Shown here: one piece after another, positions 9,229-18,300 of the stretch
Layout of the letters: each line of letters starts with the position of its first letter
Position numbering within the stretch: position 1 is the first letter of the stretch
Assembly (NCBI GenBank): GCA_022826755.1
Contig: JAJDUG010000060.1
Coordinates: 1 to 64,000, forward strand
Source of the DNA: Acidobacteriota bacterium
GTDB lineage: Bacteria; Acidobacteriota; Terriglobia; Versatilivoradales; Versatilivoraceae
Direction of reading: 5' to 3'
DNA length: 64,000 bases
The notes under the pieces: model-generated
Told to the model about the DNA's origin: nothing
Databases searched by the model: none
The model's input: the letters and a program-made list of their open reading frames with translations, nothing else
Position numbers and translations under genes: made by a program

Positions 9229-10335
9229 ATGTGTTTGCGACTCAAGGTGTCTATTCCGGATCCTGCTATCTCCCTCGACGACTTGCGGGGGTCCCCGCGG
9301 GCTCTGACCGAAAACTGCCGTCCGGAAGCCCGGGCAGCTGGTGGATGGCCCCGGAAACCCGCTGGTTCCACTGGCAAGCTGTCGGGCCGTGTGCTGGTGC
9401 TGTCCCTGCTTATTGGGGTCGTCTTCTCGATTCCCCGGCTGGGGGCGGAGTCCCGCCACTATCGGGAAGCCAGCGAGTGGTATGAGAAACGGCAGACTCT
9501 GATGGCCATGCTCTCGGCCCAGAAGGCCTTGGAGGAAGATCCGGAGAACGCCGACCATCTTCTTCTCTACGGGCGGATTCTGACCGACCTGAAACAGTTC
9601 AGCGAAGCCGAGGTTCAACTTCGCAAGGCTCTGGGATTGCGGCCGGACGACGCTGAATTCCACTACCGCCTGGCCGCCGTGCTGATACAGGAGAAGATGG
9701 AGTGGAAGGCCACGTTGGGACTGGACCGGCGGGACACCAGCACCCGAGTGGTGCGGGGAACCGAGCTGGAAGCCCTGAATTCCCTGGAAACGACCGTCAA
9801 GCTCGACCCCGGCCACTTCAGGGCGCGCCTCCATCTGGGCCGTGCCTATTACGACCGCAATCAGCACCTGAAGGCGCGGCGGCAATTCGAGGCGGTACTG
9901 GAAAAGGACCCCGACTACCCCTGGCTCCACTACCATCTGTCCATGCTCCATTCCAACCGAGGCGAGGTGCAGGCGGCCATCCGGGAGCTGGAAAAGGAAC
10001 TCGAGCTCCATCCAACGCACGCCCAGGCCCGGTTGGAGCTGGGGGAGTGGCTGGTCAAGACCGGCCGGTACGAAAGCGGGTTGACCCATCTTTCCCAGGT
10101 GAAGCAGGACGAGGTCCATCCGGTCGACCTGAACTACGCCATCGCCAAGGCCCACCGGGGCCTTGGGAATCCCGAACAGGCCCTGGCCCTGGCCCGGAAG
10201 TGCCTGGAGATGGACCCCGAGTTCTCCGACGCACACTATCTGCTGGGCCAGCTCTACCGGGAAACCGGGGAACCGGAGCTGTCCCGCCAGTCCATGCAGA
10301 CCTTCCAGAGGGTCAAGAAGAGCCCCACCCGCTGA
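9229..10335 (+). CDS. exported TPR protein, subtype a, copy 1
   Basis: About 368 residues with an internal hydrophobic segment (VLVLSLLIGVVFSIP) acting as signal or anchor, followed by eight or so tetratricopeptide repeats. The first mature motif, ESRHYREASEWYE, then LMAMLSAQKALEEDPENADHL, is shared with genes 39310, 45240 and 47617. Repeats with DAEFHYRLA, HFRARLHLGRAYYD and SDAHYLLGQLYRETG are typical A/B helices for protein-protein contacts. The start is unsure: ATG 9229 lacks a clear ribosome site, an upstream GTG at 9202 has none either, and a GTG near 9391 would give a shorter signal peptide. It follows CRTAC1 gene 7411 on the same strand, separated by a simple repeat. Confidence 0.82.
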   Translation: MCLRLKVSIPDPAISLDDLRGSPRALTENCRPEARAAGGWPRKPAGSTGKLSGRVLVLSLLIGVVFSIPRLGAESRHYREASEWYEKRQTLMAMLSAQKALEEDPENADHLLLYGRILTDLKQFSEAEVQLRKALGLRPDDAEFHYRLAAVLIQEKMEWKATLGLDRRDTSTRVVRGTELEALNSLETTVKLDPGHFRARLHLGRAYYDRNQHLKARRQFEAVLEKDPDYPWLHYHLSMLHSNRGEVQAAIRELEKELELHPTHAQARLELGEWLVKTGRYESGLTHLSQVKQDEVHPVDLNYAIAKAHRGLGNPEQALALARKCLEMDPEFSDAHYLLGQLYRETGEPELSRQSMQTFQRVKKSPTR

Positions 10336-10438
10336 GAAGGCCCGCCCCTTGTCCACCCGTTGACGAAGAAGCTCGGTATTAACTAGACGATGAAACGCAA
10401 GATGTTGCGGTGGGGGGATTCGACCGCCTGGAGCAGCG

Positions 10439-10693
10439 TCAGAAGAAGGCGATCTTTAACAGCAGAATGATGATGGCCGGACCGAAGAAGTACTTGATAA
10501 TCTTCAGATCCGCTTTCACTTCGGCGAGTTCCGCCTTGAGTTCAGCGCTCTCTGCCTTCAGGTCGGATTTGGTGGCCAGCTCGGCATCCGAACGGCTAAT
10601 GGCGGCAACGACGACTTCGGCCTGGCGGGAATCCATGCCGGCGTCTTCAAGCTCCCGGATGGTGGCGTGGGTGTCGATGGTGTAGGTGGCCAT
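10439..10693 (-). CDS. small coiled-coil membrane protein, DUF1640/CCDC90-like
   Basis: The 84-residue product starts MATYTIDTHATIRELEDAGM, then DSRQAEVVVAAISRSDAELATKSDL, a pattern typical of DUF1640 (CCDC90-like) proteins. Residues about 45-65 (ESAELKAELAEVKADLK) form a heptad coiled coil, and residues about 67-84 form one C-terminal membrane helix. Members are thought to assemble as membrane-anchored coiled-coil oligomers; the bacterial role is not established. It is the only leftward gene between the rightward TPR and GWxTD genes. A GGAAAAGA ribosome site precedes the ATG. Confidence 0.75.
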   Translation of the reverse strand: MATYTIDTHATIRELEDAGMDSRQAEVVVAAISRSDAELATKSDLKAESAELKAELAEVKADLKIIKYFFGPAIIILLLKIAFF

Positions 10694-10892
10694 GGTCTTT
10701 TCCGTTGATTAGAGTCTAGCACACCCTCTCAGAGACCCAACGTCTCCCCGCCCAAAAGAGAATCAGTCTTTCAGCGCCATCCCGGGAAGCGCGTTCTCCT
10801 GTGTTCTCCTGTTGACTTTCCCGCGCTCCTTGGCCAACATGGATTGGTTATCTGAAAATCGACTCTTTGAATGCGAATCGGGCGGGTGCCTC

Positions 10893-12497
10893 ATGAAACT
10901 GGCGAAATGGACGTGCTGGCTTGTTTGCGCAGCGCTGCTGTCACCGCTGGCGGTGATGGAGGCTCAGAAGAAGAAGGACAGGCAGCGGGAGCGGTCGTTG
11001 CGCCGGGAAACCCAGGACCGGTTTCTCAAGAAGTGGCTCAAGCAGGACGTCTCCTACATCATTACTTCCGACGAGAGAGATGCCTTCGACAGTCTGACCA
11101 ACGACGAGGAGCGCTACCAGTTCATCGAGCAGTTCTGGTTGAGACGGGATCCCAATCCGGACACCATGGTCAACGAGTTCCGGGACGAGCACTACCGGCG
11201 CATCGCCTACGCCAATGAGCGTTTCACTTCGGGCAAGATGGGCTGGAAGACCGATCGCGGGCGCATGTACATCATGTATGGTCCCCCGGATCAGATCGAG
11301 ACCCACCACGGGGGTGGCACCTACTACCGGCCCTACTGGGAGGGGGGAGGAAAGACCAGCACCCATCCCTTCATCACCTGGCGATACCGTTACCTGGACG
11401 GGATAGATCTGGGACAGGAAGTCATCATCGAATTCGTGGATCGCACTTTTACCGGCGAATACCGCATTGCGCTCGATCCCTTCGAGAAGGACGCCCTCAA
11501 GAACACGCCGGTGGCCGACCTGACCGAGGACCAGAGAATGGGGCGGGGGGACGACATCAGCCGCCATACCCGTTATCCGTCGGGGCTGTTCTATTCGGAC
11601 TTCCGAATGGGCCAGATGCTCCGGCTGAGACAGGTGGCGGCTCTCAACCGGGCTCCCAAGATCCGCTTCAAGGACCTGGAAACGGTGGTGGACACCAAGC
11701 TCACCTACAACACCTTTCCCTTCGACTACCGGACCGACTTCATCAAGATCACCGAGGACACCATCCTGACCCCCATCACGGTGGTCATGAAGAACAGCGA
11801 CATGACCTTCAAGGACGTGGAGGGCGTCAAGAAGGCCGAGGTGAACGTCTTCGGCAGGATCACCACCATCACCGGCCGCTCGGTCCAGGTTTTCGAGGAG
11901 GTCGTCCGGCAGATCGCGCCCGACGCTCTCTTCAAGAGCACCCTGGAGAAGCGTTCCCTCTACCAGACCCGCATCCCCCTGAGATCGGGCCTCTACAAGC
12001 TGGAACTGGTGCTCAAGGATCTCAACAGCGGCAACCTGGGCACCGTCTACCACAGCATCCGGGTGCCGAAGTTTCCCGAGGACGAGCTGGCCACCAGCAG
12101 CATCATCCTGGCCGATCAACTGGAGCGGCTGCCCAGAAAGCAGGTGGGTTCGGGCCAGTTCGTGATCGGAAGCTCCAAGGTGCTGCCCAGCGTCGAGGAG
12201 TCATTCGGCAGAGAACGGCCCATGGGGGTCTATTTTCAGGTGTACAACCTGGCCAGGGACGAGCAGACCCAACAGCCCTCGGCCACCATCGAATACGTTC
12301 TCAAGAAGGGCGGGAGGGAAATCGGCAGGGCCCTCGAGTCCAACGACAAGCTGGCCGGAGCGGCTCAGCAGATGACCCTGCAGAAGCTGGTGGCCCTGGA
12401 CGAGCTGGAACCCGGTCAATACAGCCTGGTGGTTCAGGTCACCGACAACGTCGCCAACCGGTCGGTCGCCCCCGAGGCCAAATTCGTGGTTCGGTAA
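10893..12497 (+). CDS. GWxTD-domain exported protein, copy 1
   Basis: The start is set at ATG 10893 because it gives a clean signal peptide (KLAKWTCWLVCAALLSPLAVMEA). The 534-residue protein has the GWxTD domain: FLKKWLKQDVSYIIT, the FIEQFWLRRDPNPDT motif, then GWKTDRGRMYIMYGPPDQIE around residues 117-134. The C-terminal 140 residues, from FPEDELATSS on, form a predicted beta-sandwich ending in LEPGQYSLVV. GWxTD proteins are frequent in Acidobacteriota and Bacteroidota envelopes, and their biochemical role is not known. Copy 2 lies at 48769. The nearby TonB-type receptor gene suggests a surface function, by context only. Confidence 0.87.
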   Translation: MKLAKWTCWLVCAALLSPLAVMEAQKKKDRQRERSLRRETQDRFLKKWLKQDVSYIITSDERDAFDSLTNDEERYQFIEQFWLRRDPNPDTMVNEFRDEHYRRIAYANERFTSGKMGWKTDRGRMYIMYGPPDQIETHHGGGTYYRPYWEGGGKTSTHPFITWRYRYLDGIDLGQEVIIEFVDRTFTGEYRIALDPFEKDALKNTPVADLTEDQRMGRGDDISRHTRYPSGLFYSDFRMGQMLRLRQVAALNRAPKIRFKDLETVVDTKLTYNTFPFDYRTDFIKITEDTILTPITVVMKNSDMTFKDVEGVKKAEVNVFGRITTITGRSVQVFEEVVRQIAPDALFKSTLEKRSLYQTRIPLRSGLYKLELVLKDLNSGNLGTVYHSIRVPKFPEDELATSSIILADQLERLPRKQVGSGQFVIGSSKVLPSVEESFGRERPMGVYFQVYNLARDEQTQQPSATIEYVLKKGGREIGRALESNDKLAGAAQQMTLQKLVALDELEPGQYSLVVQVTDNVANRSVAPEAKFVVR

Positions 12498-12934
12498 GTG
12501 TCCGGACTCGTGAAATCAGCCGACTCCGCCCGGCATGGCCCGGGACGGTTTCCGGATTCCCCCATCCCCTACGAGATACCGTAATCGGTATCCGAGCGAC
12601 CGAGCCGGGGGCGAAGGGCTGAACGATCTTCATAAGACTCTCATTCCATTAGACTTTTTGAAGAAAAGCCCCATTGCCACGGCCAATTGACTGCCGGATG
12701 CCGAGCCGCTGACTTCAATATTTCGTAGAATGGCGGCAGGCAGTTTCGGCAAGACTATGGGGATTGTGCTTCTAAAGAATTGAATAATAGGGGTTTAAGT
12801 CAATTTATTTCCATCTTCCGGACTTTGGCAAGCTGATTGCAGGTTAAAAGCTGCTTTGACTAGAATTTTCGAAGTCCGTTTGAGCATATCGACTTCAACT
12901 GGTGGCAAACGTTAACTTGAGGAGGTAACCACTG
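12498..12934. other. 437-base AT-enriched leader region of the receptor gene
   Basis: No gene is seen here. The region is richer in A and T than its flanks, as expected for a regulated promoter region. It contains a candidate promoter at 12837-12866 and ends in a strong GAGGAGG ribosome site at 12919-12925. No convincing riboswitch or operator was recognised. Confidence 0.6.
12837..12866 (+). promoter_or_regulatory. candidate sigma-70-type promoter of the receptor gene
   Basis: TTGCAG at 12837-12842 and TAGAAT at 12861-12866 are separated by 18 bases. This would start transcription near 12873 and leave a leader of about 60 bases before the ATG at 12935. Both hexamers are imperfect, so this is a prediction only. 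Confidence 0.4.
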
Positions 12935-15900
12935 ATGCAACGCTTTCTAACAGTGGCTGGATTGGCCGTCGTTCTGGCCCTTGCACTGTCCTATACGCCT
13001 GCGCTGGCCCAGGAGTACACCGGCATGCACGGAAACGTCGAGGACGAGACCGGCGCCAGGGTGACCCAGGTCGAGATTACGGCGACCGAGGAAACCACGG
13101 GGATTACCCGCTCGACCATAAGCAACGAGGTGGGCATCTACGAGCTGCGCGGCCTGCCGCCTGGGACCTACACGCTCGGGGCCGAGCTGGCCGGCTTCAA
13201 GGCCTATACCAACAGCGGCGTCATCATCTATGCCGGACGTCCCCGGCGCGTCGACATCATGCTGCAGGTGGGCGATATCCAGGACACCATCACGGTTTCC
13301 GAGGAAGGCGCCGTCATCGAGACGGACAAGTCCAGCATCACCTACACCTTGCCCTACAAGGAAGTCGAGGCCTTCCGGATTGCCGCCAGCCTGATCTACA
13401 CGGTGGGGAACAACCCGGGCGCCGAGTCCAGGAGCCAGGTGCACGGGGCCTTCGCCAACAACACCACCTCGCTGCAGGACGGCGTGGCCACCAATGCCTA
13501 CGGCACCTTCCGGGCGCCTCAGGAGCTGGTCCAGGAGATCAACCAGGTCTCCCTGAACGCCCCGGCCGAATACAAGACCGCCACCACCATCAACGGGGTG
13601 GGCCGAGGCGGCACCAACCAGTTCCACGGCGAGATCTGGATGCAGTTGGACCACCCCCGGCTGCGGGCCCTGACCGTGGGCCAGACGCGCCATCCTCCCG
13701 CCAAGCCGGGTGTCCGCTGGAACTACATGGCCTCGGGGCCCATCTACATCCCCAAGGTCTACGACGGGCGAGACAGGACCTTCTTCCATTTCTACGTTCA
13801 GCCCAACAGGAGCGACCAGAAGGCTCCCATCCGGAACTACGTCTACCCCACGGCGGCCATTCGCGGCGGGGACCTGACCGAGGTGGTGCAGCAGCACTTG
13901 GGAGGGAATCCCGTCATCAATCCCTTTACGGGCGAGCCTTTCGCCAACAACATCATTCCCGCCGATTTGATCAGCCCGGCGGCGAGGGGGGCATTGAATT
14001 ACGCTCCCATGCCCAATGCTTCCAGCCCCTTGGGCAGCCTGGTCGACAACACCCATGGGTTCCAGTTCGGCAGCAACGTGGAGAAGGACTGGCACGTGCG
14101 CTTCGACCATGCCATCACCGACTCCAACACCATCTCCTTCAACCACTACGGCTATAACCGGGTCCTGGACGAAGGCAACACCATTTCGCTTTCGACCTGG
14201 TTCGGCGACAACGCCACCCGCATGTGGAGCATCCAGGATTCCCACATGTTCTCCCCCACGGTGATCAACGAGTTCACCTTCGGGACCAACGACCAGGGCT
14301 ACGACCAGAAGGGCGCCACTACCGTCGGCAACACCCTGCTCAGGGAGTTCGGCATCGACCTGGGCGGTCGCACCTCGCCCGAGGGACCCGGATGCCCCCA
14401 GATCTACACGGGACTGTGGGGGTTCCAGCCGGGCGCCCTGTCGGGTTCCTTCTCGGCCACCGAGCTCACCTTCCCCTTCCTGGGACGCTGCGGCGCCGGC
14501 GGTGACAGGAGCGATCCCAAGGTCTGGGTGATGAAGGACAGCGTCTCCGTCAACAAGGGCACCCACCTCATCAAGTTCGGGATCGAGGCCAACTGGGAGC
14601 GGCCCTTCGGGTCGGTCAACAGTGCAGAGGCCTGGGGCGTGTATCGCTTCACCGGCCACTACAGCGGCAGCGACATTGCCGACTTCCTGCTCGGAATCCC
14701 CCGCGAGACGTCGATCGCGACGTCCCGGGCTCCCGTTCACGCCCGCGGCTTCGACTTCGGGTTCTTCGCCCAGGACGACTGGAAGGTGACCCCGCGTCTG
14801 ACCATGACCTACGGCGCCCGCATCCAGCACTTCGGGGCTCCCACGGACGCCAACGGCCTCTTCTACAACTTCGACTTCGACAACCTTCGGGTGGTGGTTC
14901 CCGACCGGGCGTTCCACCACGTGGTGCCGGTGTGGCCGCAAGGGGCGATTCCGGTGGTGAAGGCCAGCGATGCCGGCTATCCCCAGAGCCTGGTCAACTT
15001 CACTACGGCGCACATCTCTCCGCGCTTCGGCTTGGCCTATCGCATCAATGACTTCACCGTGATCCGGGCCGGCTACGGCATCTACCACGTGCCCTTCGCC
15101 ATCGCCGGGGCAGGCTTTAGTGGCCTCGGGCGGGCCGGCTGGCTGGGAGGCCGCGAGGGCGGACCCTTCGCCGGATCGGAGACGTTCGGGCCCAACGTGA
15201 TTACCGACGGCGTGCCGCAGTTGACATTCAACAAACCCTTCCTGCCCGCGGGCAGCGGCGCCACCTCGAAGCAGGGCGTGCGGGGGATCCCCCTCAACAG
15301 CCGCAAGGACGCCTGGGCCTACGACCAGCAGTGGAACCTGACCCTGGAGAACGACCTGGGCGACGGTTGGGCCTCGCGGATTTCCTACGTGGCCTCCAAG
15401 GGCACCAGTTGGCCCTATCGGAGCAACCTGCAGACTCCCACCCCCAGCACCATTCCCTTCGACGAGCGGACCGACAAGTTCCCCTGGGGCCCGAACTTCT
15501 CCTTCGTGGATCGGCACGACCTGGGAGGGACCGGCAGCTTCCACAGCCTGGAAGTGGAAGCCACCCGCCAGTTCAGCCGGGGCATCTACCTGCGGGCCTG
15601 GTACGAGTGGAAGAAGAACCTGGCCGACGTCATCCCGGGACTGTTTTCCTCCACCATCGGCTTCGAGGCCGAAGATCCGCTGGACCGCCAGCGCGACAAG
15701 GGCATCCAGAACGGAATCCGCCGGCAGCGCTGGCACGTGGGCGGGGTCTGGGATCTCCCGGTGGGCCAGGGGAGGCAGTACGCCGCCAACATCGGCGGCA
15801 TTCTCAACACCCTGATCGGCGATTGGACGGCCGCCTTCAAGTTCACCGGCGGCTCGGGAACGGCCTTCACCCCCTCCTACTCCGGTTCGGATCCCTCCAA

Positions 15901-16276
15901 CACCGGACGCTCCAGCGGCCGGCCGGACCAGTTGTGCAATCCCAACGGCTTCGGCGAAACGCCGGGCATCGGCTGGAACAAGTCCTGCTTCAAGGTTCCC
16001 GACCCGGGGATTGGCCGCTACGGCAGCGCCAGCCGGGGGATGCTGATTGCGCCGCGTGACTGGGGCACCGACCTCAACGTGTTCAAGCGGTTCAACCTGA
16101 CCCAGTACGAGAACGGACCCTACTTCAACTTCGAGACCTACATCTCCAATCTCCTGAACCACCGCAACGCCTCGGGTCCCTCCTCGACCAACATCACGGC
16201 TGCCAACTTCGGACTCTTCCAACCCAGCGGGTGGGAAGCGCGCCGCATCGTGTTCCGCCTGCGTCTCGGCTTCTAG
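12935..16276 (+). CDS. Oar-like TonB-dependent outer-membrane receptor
   Basis: This 1113-residue protein has a signal peptide ending near ALAQ (residue 26). A carboxypeptidase-regulatory-like (CNA-B type) beta domain follows, about residues 30-110 (GNVEDETGARVTQVEITATE, GIYELRGLPPGTYTLGAELAGF). A plug-like region (ITVSEEGAVIETDKSS, VNGVGRGGTNQFHGE-type motif) follows, then a long barrel region ending in a terminal Phe, as in BAM-inserted proteins. This is the acidobacterial Oar/TonB receptor architecture used for uptake or adhesion; the ligand is unknown. It has its own promoter candidate, a strong ribosome site (GAGGAGG) and an intrinsic terminator, so it is probably monocistronic and well expressed. 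Confidence 0.88.
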   Translation: MQRFLTVAGLAVVLALALSYTPALAQEYTGMHGNVEDETGARVTQVEITATEETTGITRSTISNEVGIYELRGLPPGTYTLGAELAGFKAYTNSGVIIYAGRPRRVDIMLQVGDIQDTITVSEEGAVIETDKSSITYTLPYKEVEAFRIAASLIYTVGNNPGAESRSQVHGAFANNTTSLQDGVATNAYGTFRAPQELVQEINQVSLNAPAEYKTATTINGVGRGGTNQFHGEIWMQLDHPRLRALTVGQTRHPPAKPGVRWNYMASGPIYIPKVYDGRDRTFFHFYVQPNRSDQKAPIRNYVYPTAAIRGGDLTEVVQQHLGGNPVINPFTGEPFANNIIPADLISPAARGALNYAPMPNASSPLGSLVDNTHGFQFGSNVEKDWHVRFDHAITDSNTISFNHYGYNRVLDEGNTISLSTWFGDNATRMWSIQDSHMFSPTVINEFTFGTNDQGYDQKGATTVGNTLLREFGIDLGGRTSPEGPGCPQIYTGLWGFQPGALSGSFSATELTFPFLGRCGAGGDRSDPKVWVMKDSVSVNKGTHLIKFGIEANWERPFGSVNSAEAWGVYRFTGHYSGSDIADFLLGIPRETSIATSRAPVHARGFDFGFFAQDDWKVTPRLTMTYGARIQHFGAPTDANGLFYNFDFDNLRVVVPDRAFHHVVPVWPQGAIPVVKASDAGYPQSLVNFTTAHISPRFGLAYRINDFTVIRAGYGIYHVPFAIAGAGFSGLGRAGWLGGREGGPFAGSETFGPNVITDGVPQLTFNKPFLPAGSGATSKQGVRGIPLNSRKDAWAYDQQWNLTLENDLGDGWASRISYVASKGTSWPYRSNLQTPTPSTIPFDERTDKFPWGPNFSFVDRHDLGGTGSFHSLEVEATRQFSRGIYLRAWYEWKKNLADVIPGLFSSTIGFEAEDPLDRQRDKGIQNGIRRQRWHVGGVWDLPVGQGRQYAANIGGILNTLIGDWTAAFKFTGGSGTAFTPSYSGSDPSNTGRSSGRPDQLCNPNGFGETPGIGWNKSCFKVPDPGIGRYGSASRGMLIAPRDWGTDLNVFKRFNLTQYENGPYFNFETYISNLLNHRNASGPSSTNITAANFGLFQPSGWEARRIVFRLRLGF

Positions 16277-16301
16277 CAAGACCGAGAGCCGGATCCTTTA
16301 C

Positions 16302-16335
16302 AAAGCCCCGTGCAACCCGCACGGGGCTTTTTTTT
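16302..16335 (+). terminator. intrinsic terminator after the receptor gene
   Basis: A 12-base perfect stem (16302-16313 with 16319-16330) encloses a 5-base loop and is followed by a further run of T to 16335. The stem core is GCCCCGTGC/GCACGGGGC. It lies 25 bases after the receptor stop codon and is the clearest terminator in the window. Confidence 0.92.
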
Positions 16336-16347
16336 AAAGAGAACCCA

Positions 16348-16563
16348 ATGGACAAGTTGGATGTCCTCACAGGCAAAGTTGGAGAACTCGCAGGGATCGT
16401 TGGAGAACTGAAGGGTTCGTTTGGATCTCTCGCAGAGATTCAGAGACAATCCTTGCAACTGGTTTCCTCGATGTCCGGCCGGATGGATCGGATGGAAGGC
16501 GATATCGGGCAACTGAAGAAGGACGTGTCCGACATCAAGAACCTGCTTAATGGCTGGCGCTGA
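16348..16563 (+). CDS. small coiled-coil protein of unknown function
   Basis: The 71-residue product is almost wholly heptad-patterned: VGELAGIVGELKGSFGSLAE, then MSGRMDRMEGDIGQLKKDV and SDIKNLLNG. No signal peptide or membrane helix is seen, so it would be a soluble coiled-coil oligomer. It begins only 13 bases beyond the T-run of the receptor terminator, with a weak AAAGAGA ribosome site, so it would need readthrough or a promoter inside the terminator region. I recognise no named family. It could also be a chance frame, but its regular heptads favour a real gene. Confidence 0.55.
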   Translation: MDKLDVLTGKVGELAGIVGELKGSFGSLAEIQRQSLQLVSSMSGRMDRMEGDIGQLKKDVSDIKNLLNGWR

Positions 16564-16599
16564 AAAGATAGCCGGCATGGACAAGGTGAGGAAAGCGGA

Positions 16600-17766
16600 A
16601 TGCGCCTTGCATTCACGCCGCCGACAGCTTCGAAACCCCCCTTCAACACGACTCGCATCCTTTCGGTTCTTCTCATGCTGACGCTCGGCCTCCCGCTGTT
16701 CTCGCGTGCGGATGCCTATCAGGAAGCGTTGGCAAGTTACCGGTCCGGGCGCTACCTGGAGGCGCTGGTGGCCGTTCAGAAAGCCCTGAGCCAGGATGAA
16801 GGCGACGCCTCCTACCACCTGCTGCATGCCAAGGTGTTGGCGGAGCTGCGCCAGTACGGCGACGCCGAAAAGAGCCTGAAGCGGGCCACCGAACTGCGTC
16901 CCCAATGGGTGGAGCCTTTCTACGAGTTGGGGATGCTCCAGTTCAGGCGCGAGGAATTCCGGGAGGCGGCCACCACGCTGGCCAAGGGAGTCGAACTCGC
17001 ACCCGATTCGGTCAAGACCCGCTTTCTTCTGGGCGTCAGCCATCTGCAGGTCAACCTGGACCATGCGGCCATGAAGCAGTTCAAGGCCGTGGAGGCATCC
17101 GATCCGCGTTACCCCGCCGTTCACCACAGCATCGGAAGGGTTTACTTTCGGCAGGGCAGGGACGCCGAGGCCATTGAGCACTTCAGAGCGGAGTTGGCGC
17201 ACAACCCCGATCATCACGCGGCCAGGTTTCTATTGGGCAAGGTGTTGGTAAGGACGGGCCAGGCGGAAGAGGCGGTGGTGCAACTGCTGAGACTTCAGGG
17301 AGAAGACGTGGGTCAGGGGCAACTGCACTACTACCTGGGTGCGGCCTACCGCCGCCAGGGGAAACGGGCAGAAGCCCTGGAAGCGCTTCAGAGGAGCATC
17401 GCCGTCAATCCCAACTCCTACGAATCCCGCTACCTGCTGGCGCGTCTCTACCTGGAAACCGGCCAGATCGACTTGGCACGGAAGCAAATGGCGGCCTTCG
17501 AGCAATTACGGCAGAGAGAAGGGAGGGGCCGGTCGGTGGACGCCTTGAAGCAGGAAAGGCGGGACCCGGAATTCAGTGAAGCGGACATCGATGGCGATGG
17601 CCGGTTGACGCCGGCCGAATTCGAGCGCTTCGTCAATACCCGAGTCAAGGGATTTGCAAGGCATGGCGAGTTCTTCCAGGGGCTGGATGGCAACGGAGAC
17701 GGCCGGCTGGACCGCCGGGAGTTCGCCCGCCGCTTTGAACTTCTGCGAACATTTCAGAGCCAATAG
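16600..17766 (+). CDS. exported TPR protein with C-terminal EF-hand pair, subtype b
   Basis: The 388-residue protein has a signal peptide (ILSVLLMLTLGLPLFSRA), then about eight tetratricopeptide repeats from DAYQEALASYRSGRYLEALV to YLLARLYLETGQIDLARKQM. The tail, about residues 325-388, adds two EF-hand loops: DIDGDGRLTPAE and DGNGDGRLDRRE, each with the D-x-D/N-x-D-G spacing that binds calcium. The paralogue at 33946 matches across the repeats but ends at REGRGR, without the EF-hands. A GAGGAAAG ribosome site supports the start. CRTAC1 subtype-b gene 18301 follows on the same strand, as in the 33946/34860 pair. Confidence 0.87.
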   Translation: MRLAFTPPTASKPPFNTTRILSVLLMLTLGLPLFSRADAYQEALASYRSGRYLEALVAVQKALSQDEGDASYHLLHAKVLAELRQYGDAEKSLKRATELRPQWVEPFYELGMLQFRREEFREAATTLAKGVELAPDSVKTRFLLGVSHLQVNLDHAAMKQFKAVEASDPRYPAVHHSIGRVYFRQGRDAEAIEHFRAELAHNPDHHAARFLLGKVLVRTGQAEEAVVQLLRLQGEDVGQGQLHYYLGAAYRRQGKRAEALEALQRSIAVNPNSYESRYLLARLYLETGQIDLARKQMAAFEQLRQREGRGRSVDALKQERRDPEFSEADIDGDGRLTPAEFERFVNTRVKGFARHGEFFQGLDGNGDGRLDRREFARRFELLRTFQSQ

Positions 17767-17976
17767 AGATCCCGTTGGCGTTGGTCTGCTGGAGGTGGAC
17801 TTGTGACCATGGCGATGCGAACAGGGAGATCTCGGGTGAAGTGTCAAGTAAGTGGCGCCCCAGTCCCCGACGACGGGGCGGATCATCAGATGGTGAAGAA
17901 ACAGGTTTGTTTGACAACAAGTTGCAGGTTCCGGGAGCAGGCAAGCGCCCTGTGAGGTGGTTGCACTCTATTTTTT

Positions 17977-18126
17977 ATGAACATGGATGCACAGGATTAA
18001 CAGGATTAACGGCACGAGAGGTTCCTGCACCGGAAGCCGGCTGGGGCGATGATCCGGTGCGGGCTTGTCGATGCTCAGGATTGCGAGCCGGTTGTTTCCT
18101 GAAAAATCCTGTGCATCGATGTTCAT
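17977..18126. repeat. 150-base fold-back element
   Basis: The left arm ATGAACATGGATGCACAGGA (from 17977) is matched in inverse by the right arm ending at 18126 (ATCCTGTGCATCGATGTTCAT), with one or two mismatches over about 28 bases. The left arm continues with ACAGGATTAACAGGATTAAC, a directly repeated motif. The centre of about 90 bases is GC-rich and has smaller inverted pieces. It encodes nothing recognisable. Confidence 0.65.
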
Positions 18127-18171
18127 AATCCGTTTCGTGGCGGTGTGGGCCGTTGACGCAGATCCGTCCCG

Positions 18172-18245
18172 CTTCGTGGCCCTTCGTCGTTCTTCGTGTG
18201 TCTTGGTCGTCCTTCGTGTGTCTTCGTGGATAACTCTTTTTTTTT
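18172..18245. repeat. CTTCGTG-type dispersed repeat, copy 1
   Basis: Imperfect tandem units of CTTCGTGG/CTTCGTGTGT run to TTCGTGGATAACTCTTTT. The inverse of this repeat occurs at 20067-20120 and 31425-31472, and a same-direction copy at 36561-36621. This copy and the one at 20067 face each other across CRTAC1 gene 18301. Confidence 0.75.
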
Positions 18246-18300
18246 GTTGTTTCAGACAAACCCCCGGCAGTGGCCGGTGGCTGAGGGCCCCGAGCCTGTG

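Larger units (their letters stand above)
17767..18300. other. 534-base repeat-bearing intergenic region
   Basis: The region separates a TPR gene from CRTAC1 gene 18301. It holds a small CCCCG/CGGGG hairpin near 17868, a fold-back element at 17977-18126 and a CTTCGTG-type repeat from 18172. No gene is supported. In the second copy of this gene pair (33946/34860) the two genes overlap by four bases, so this spacer looks inserted. Confidence 0.6.

Noticed and set aside
12947-16279. Open frame of 1110 codons on the minus strand, antisense to the receptor gene
   Set aside because: It is a shadow caused by high GC third positions. The plus-strand frame has a signal peptide, recognisable domains, a ribosome site and a terminator; the antisense product has no recognisable features.
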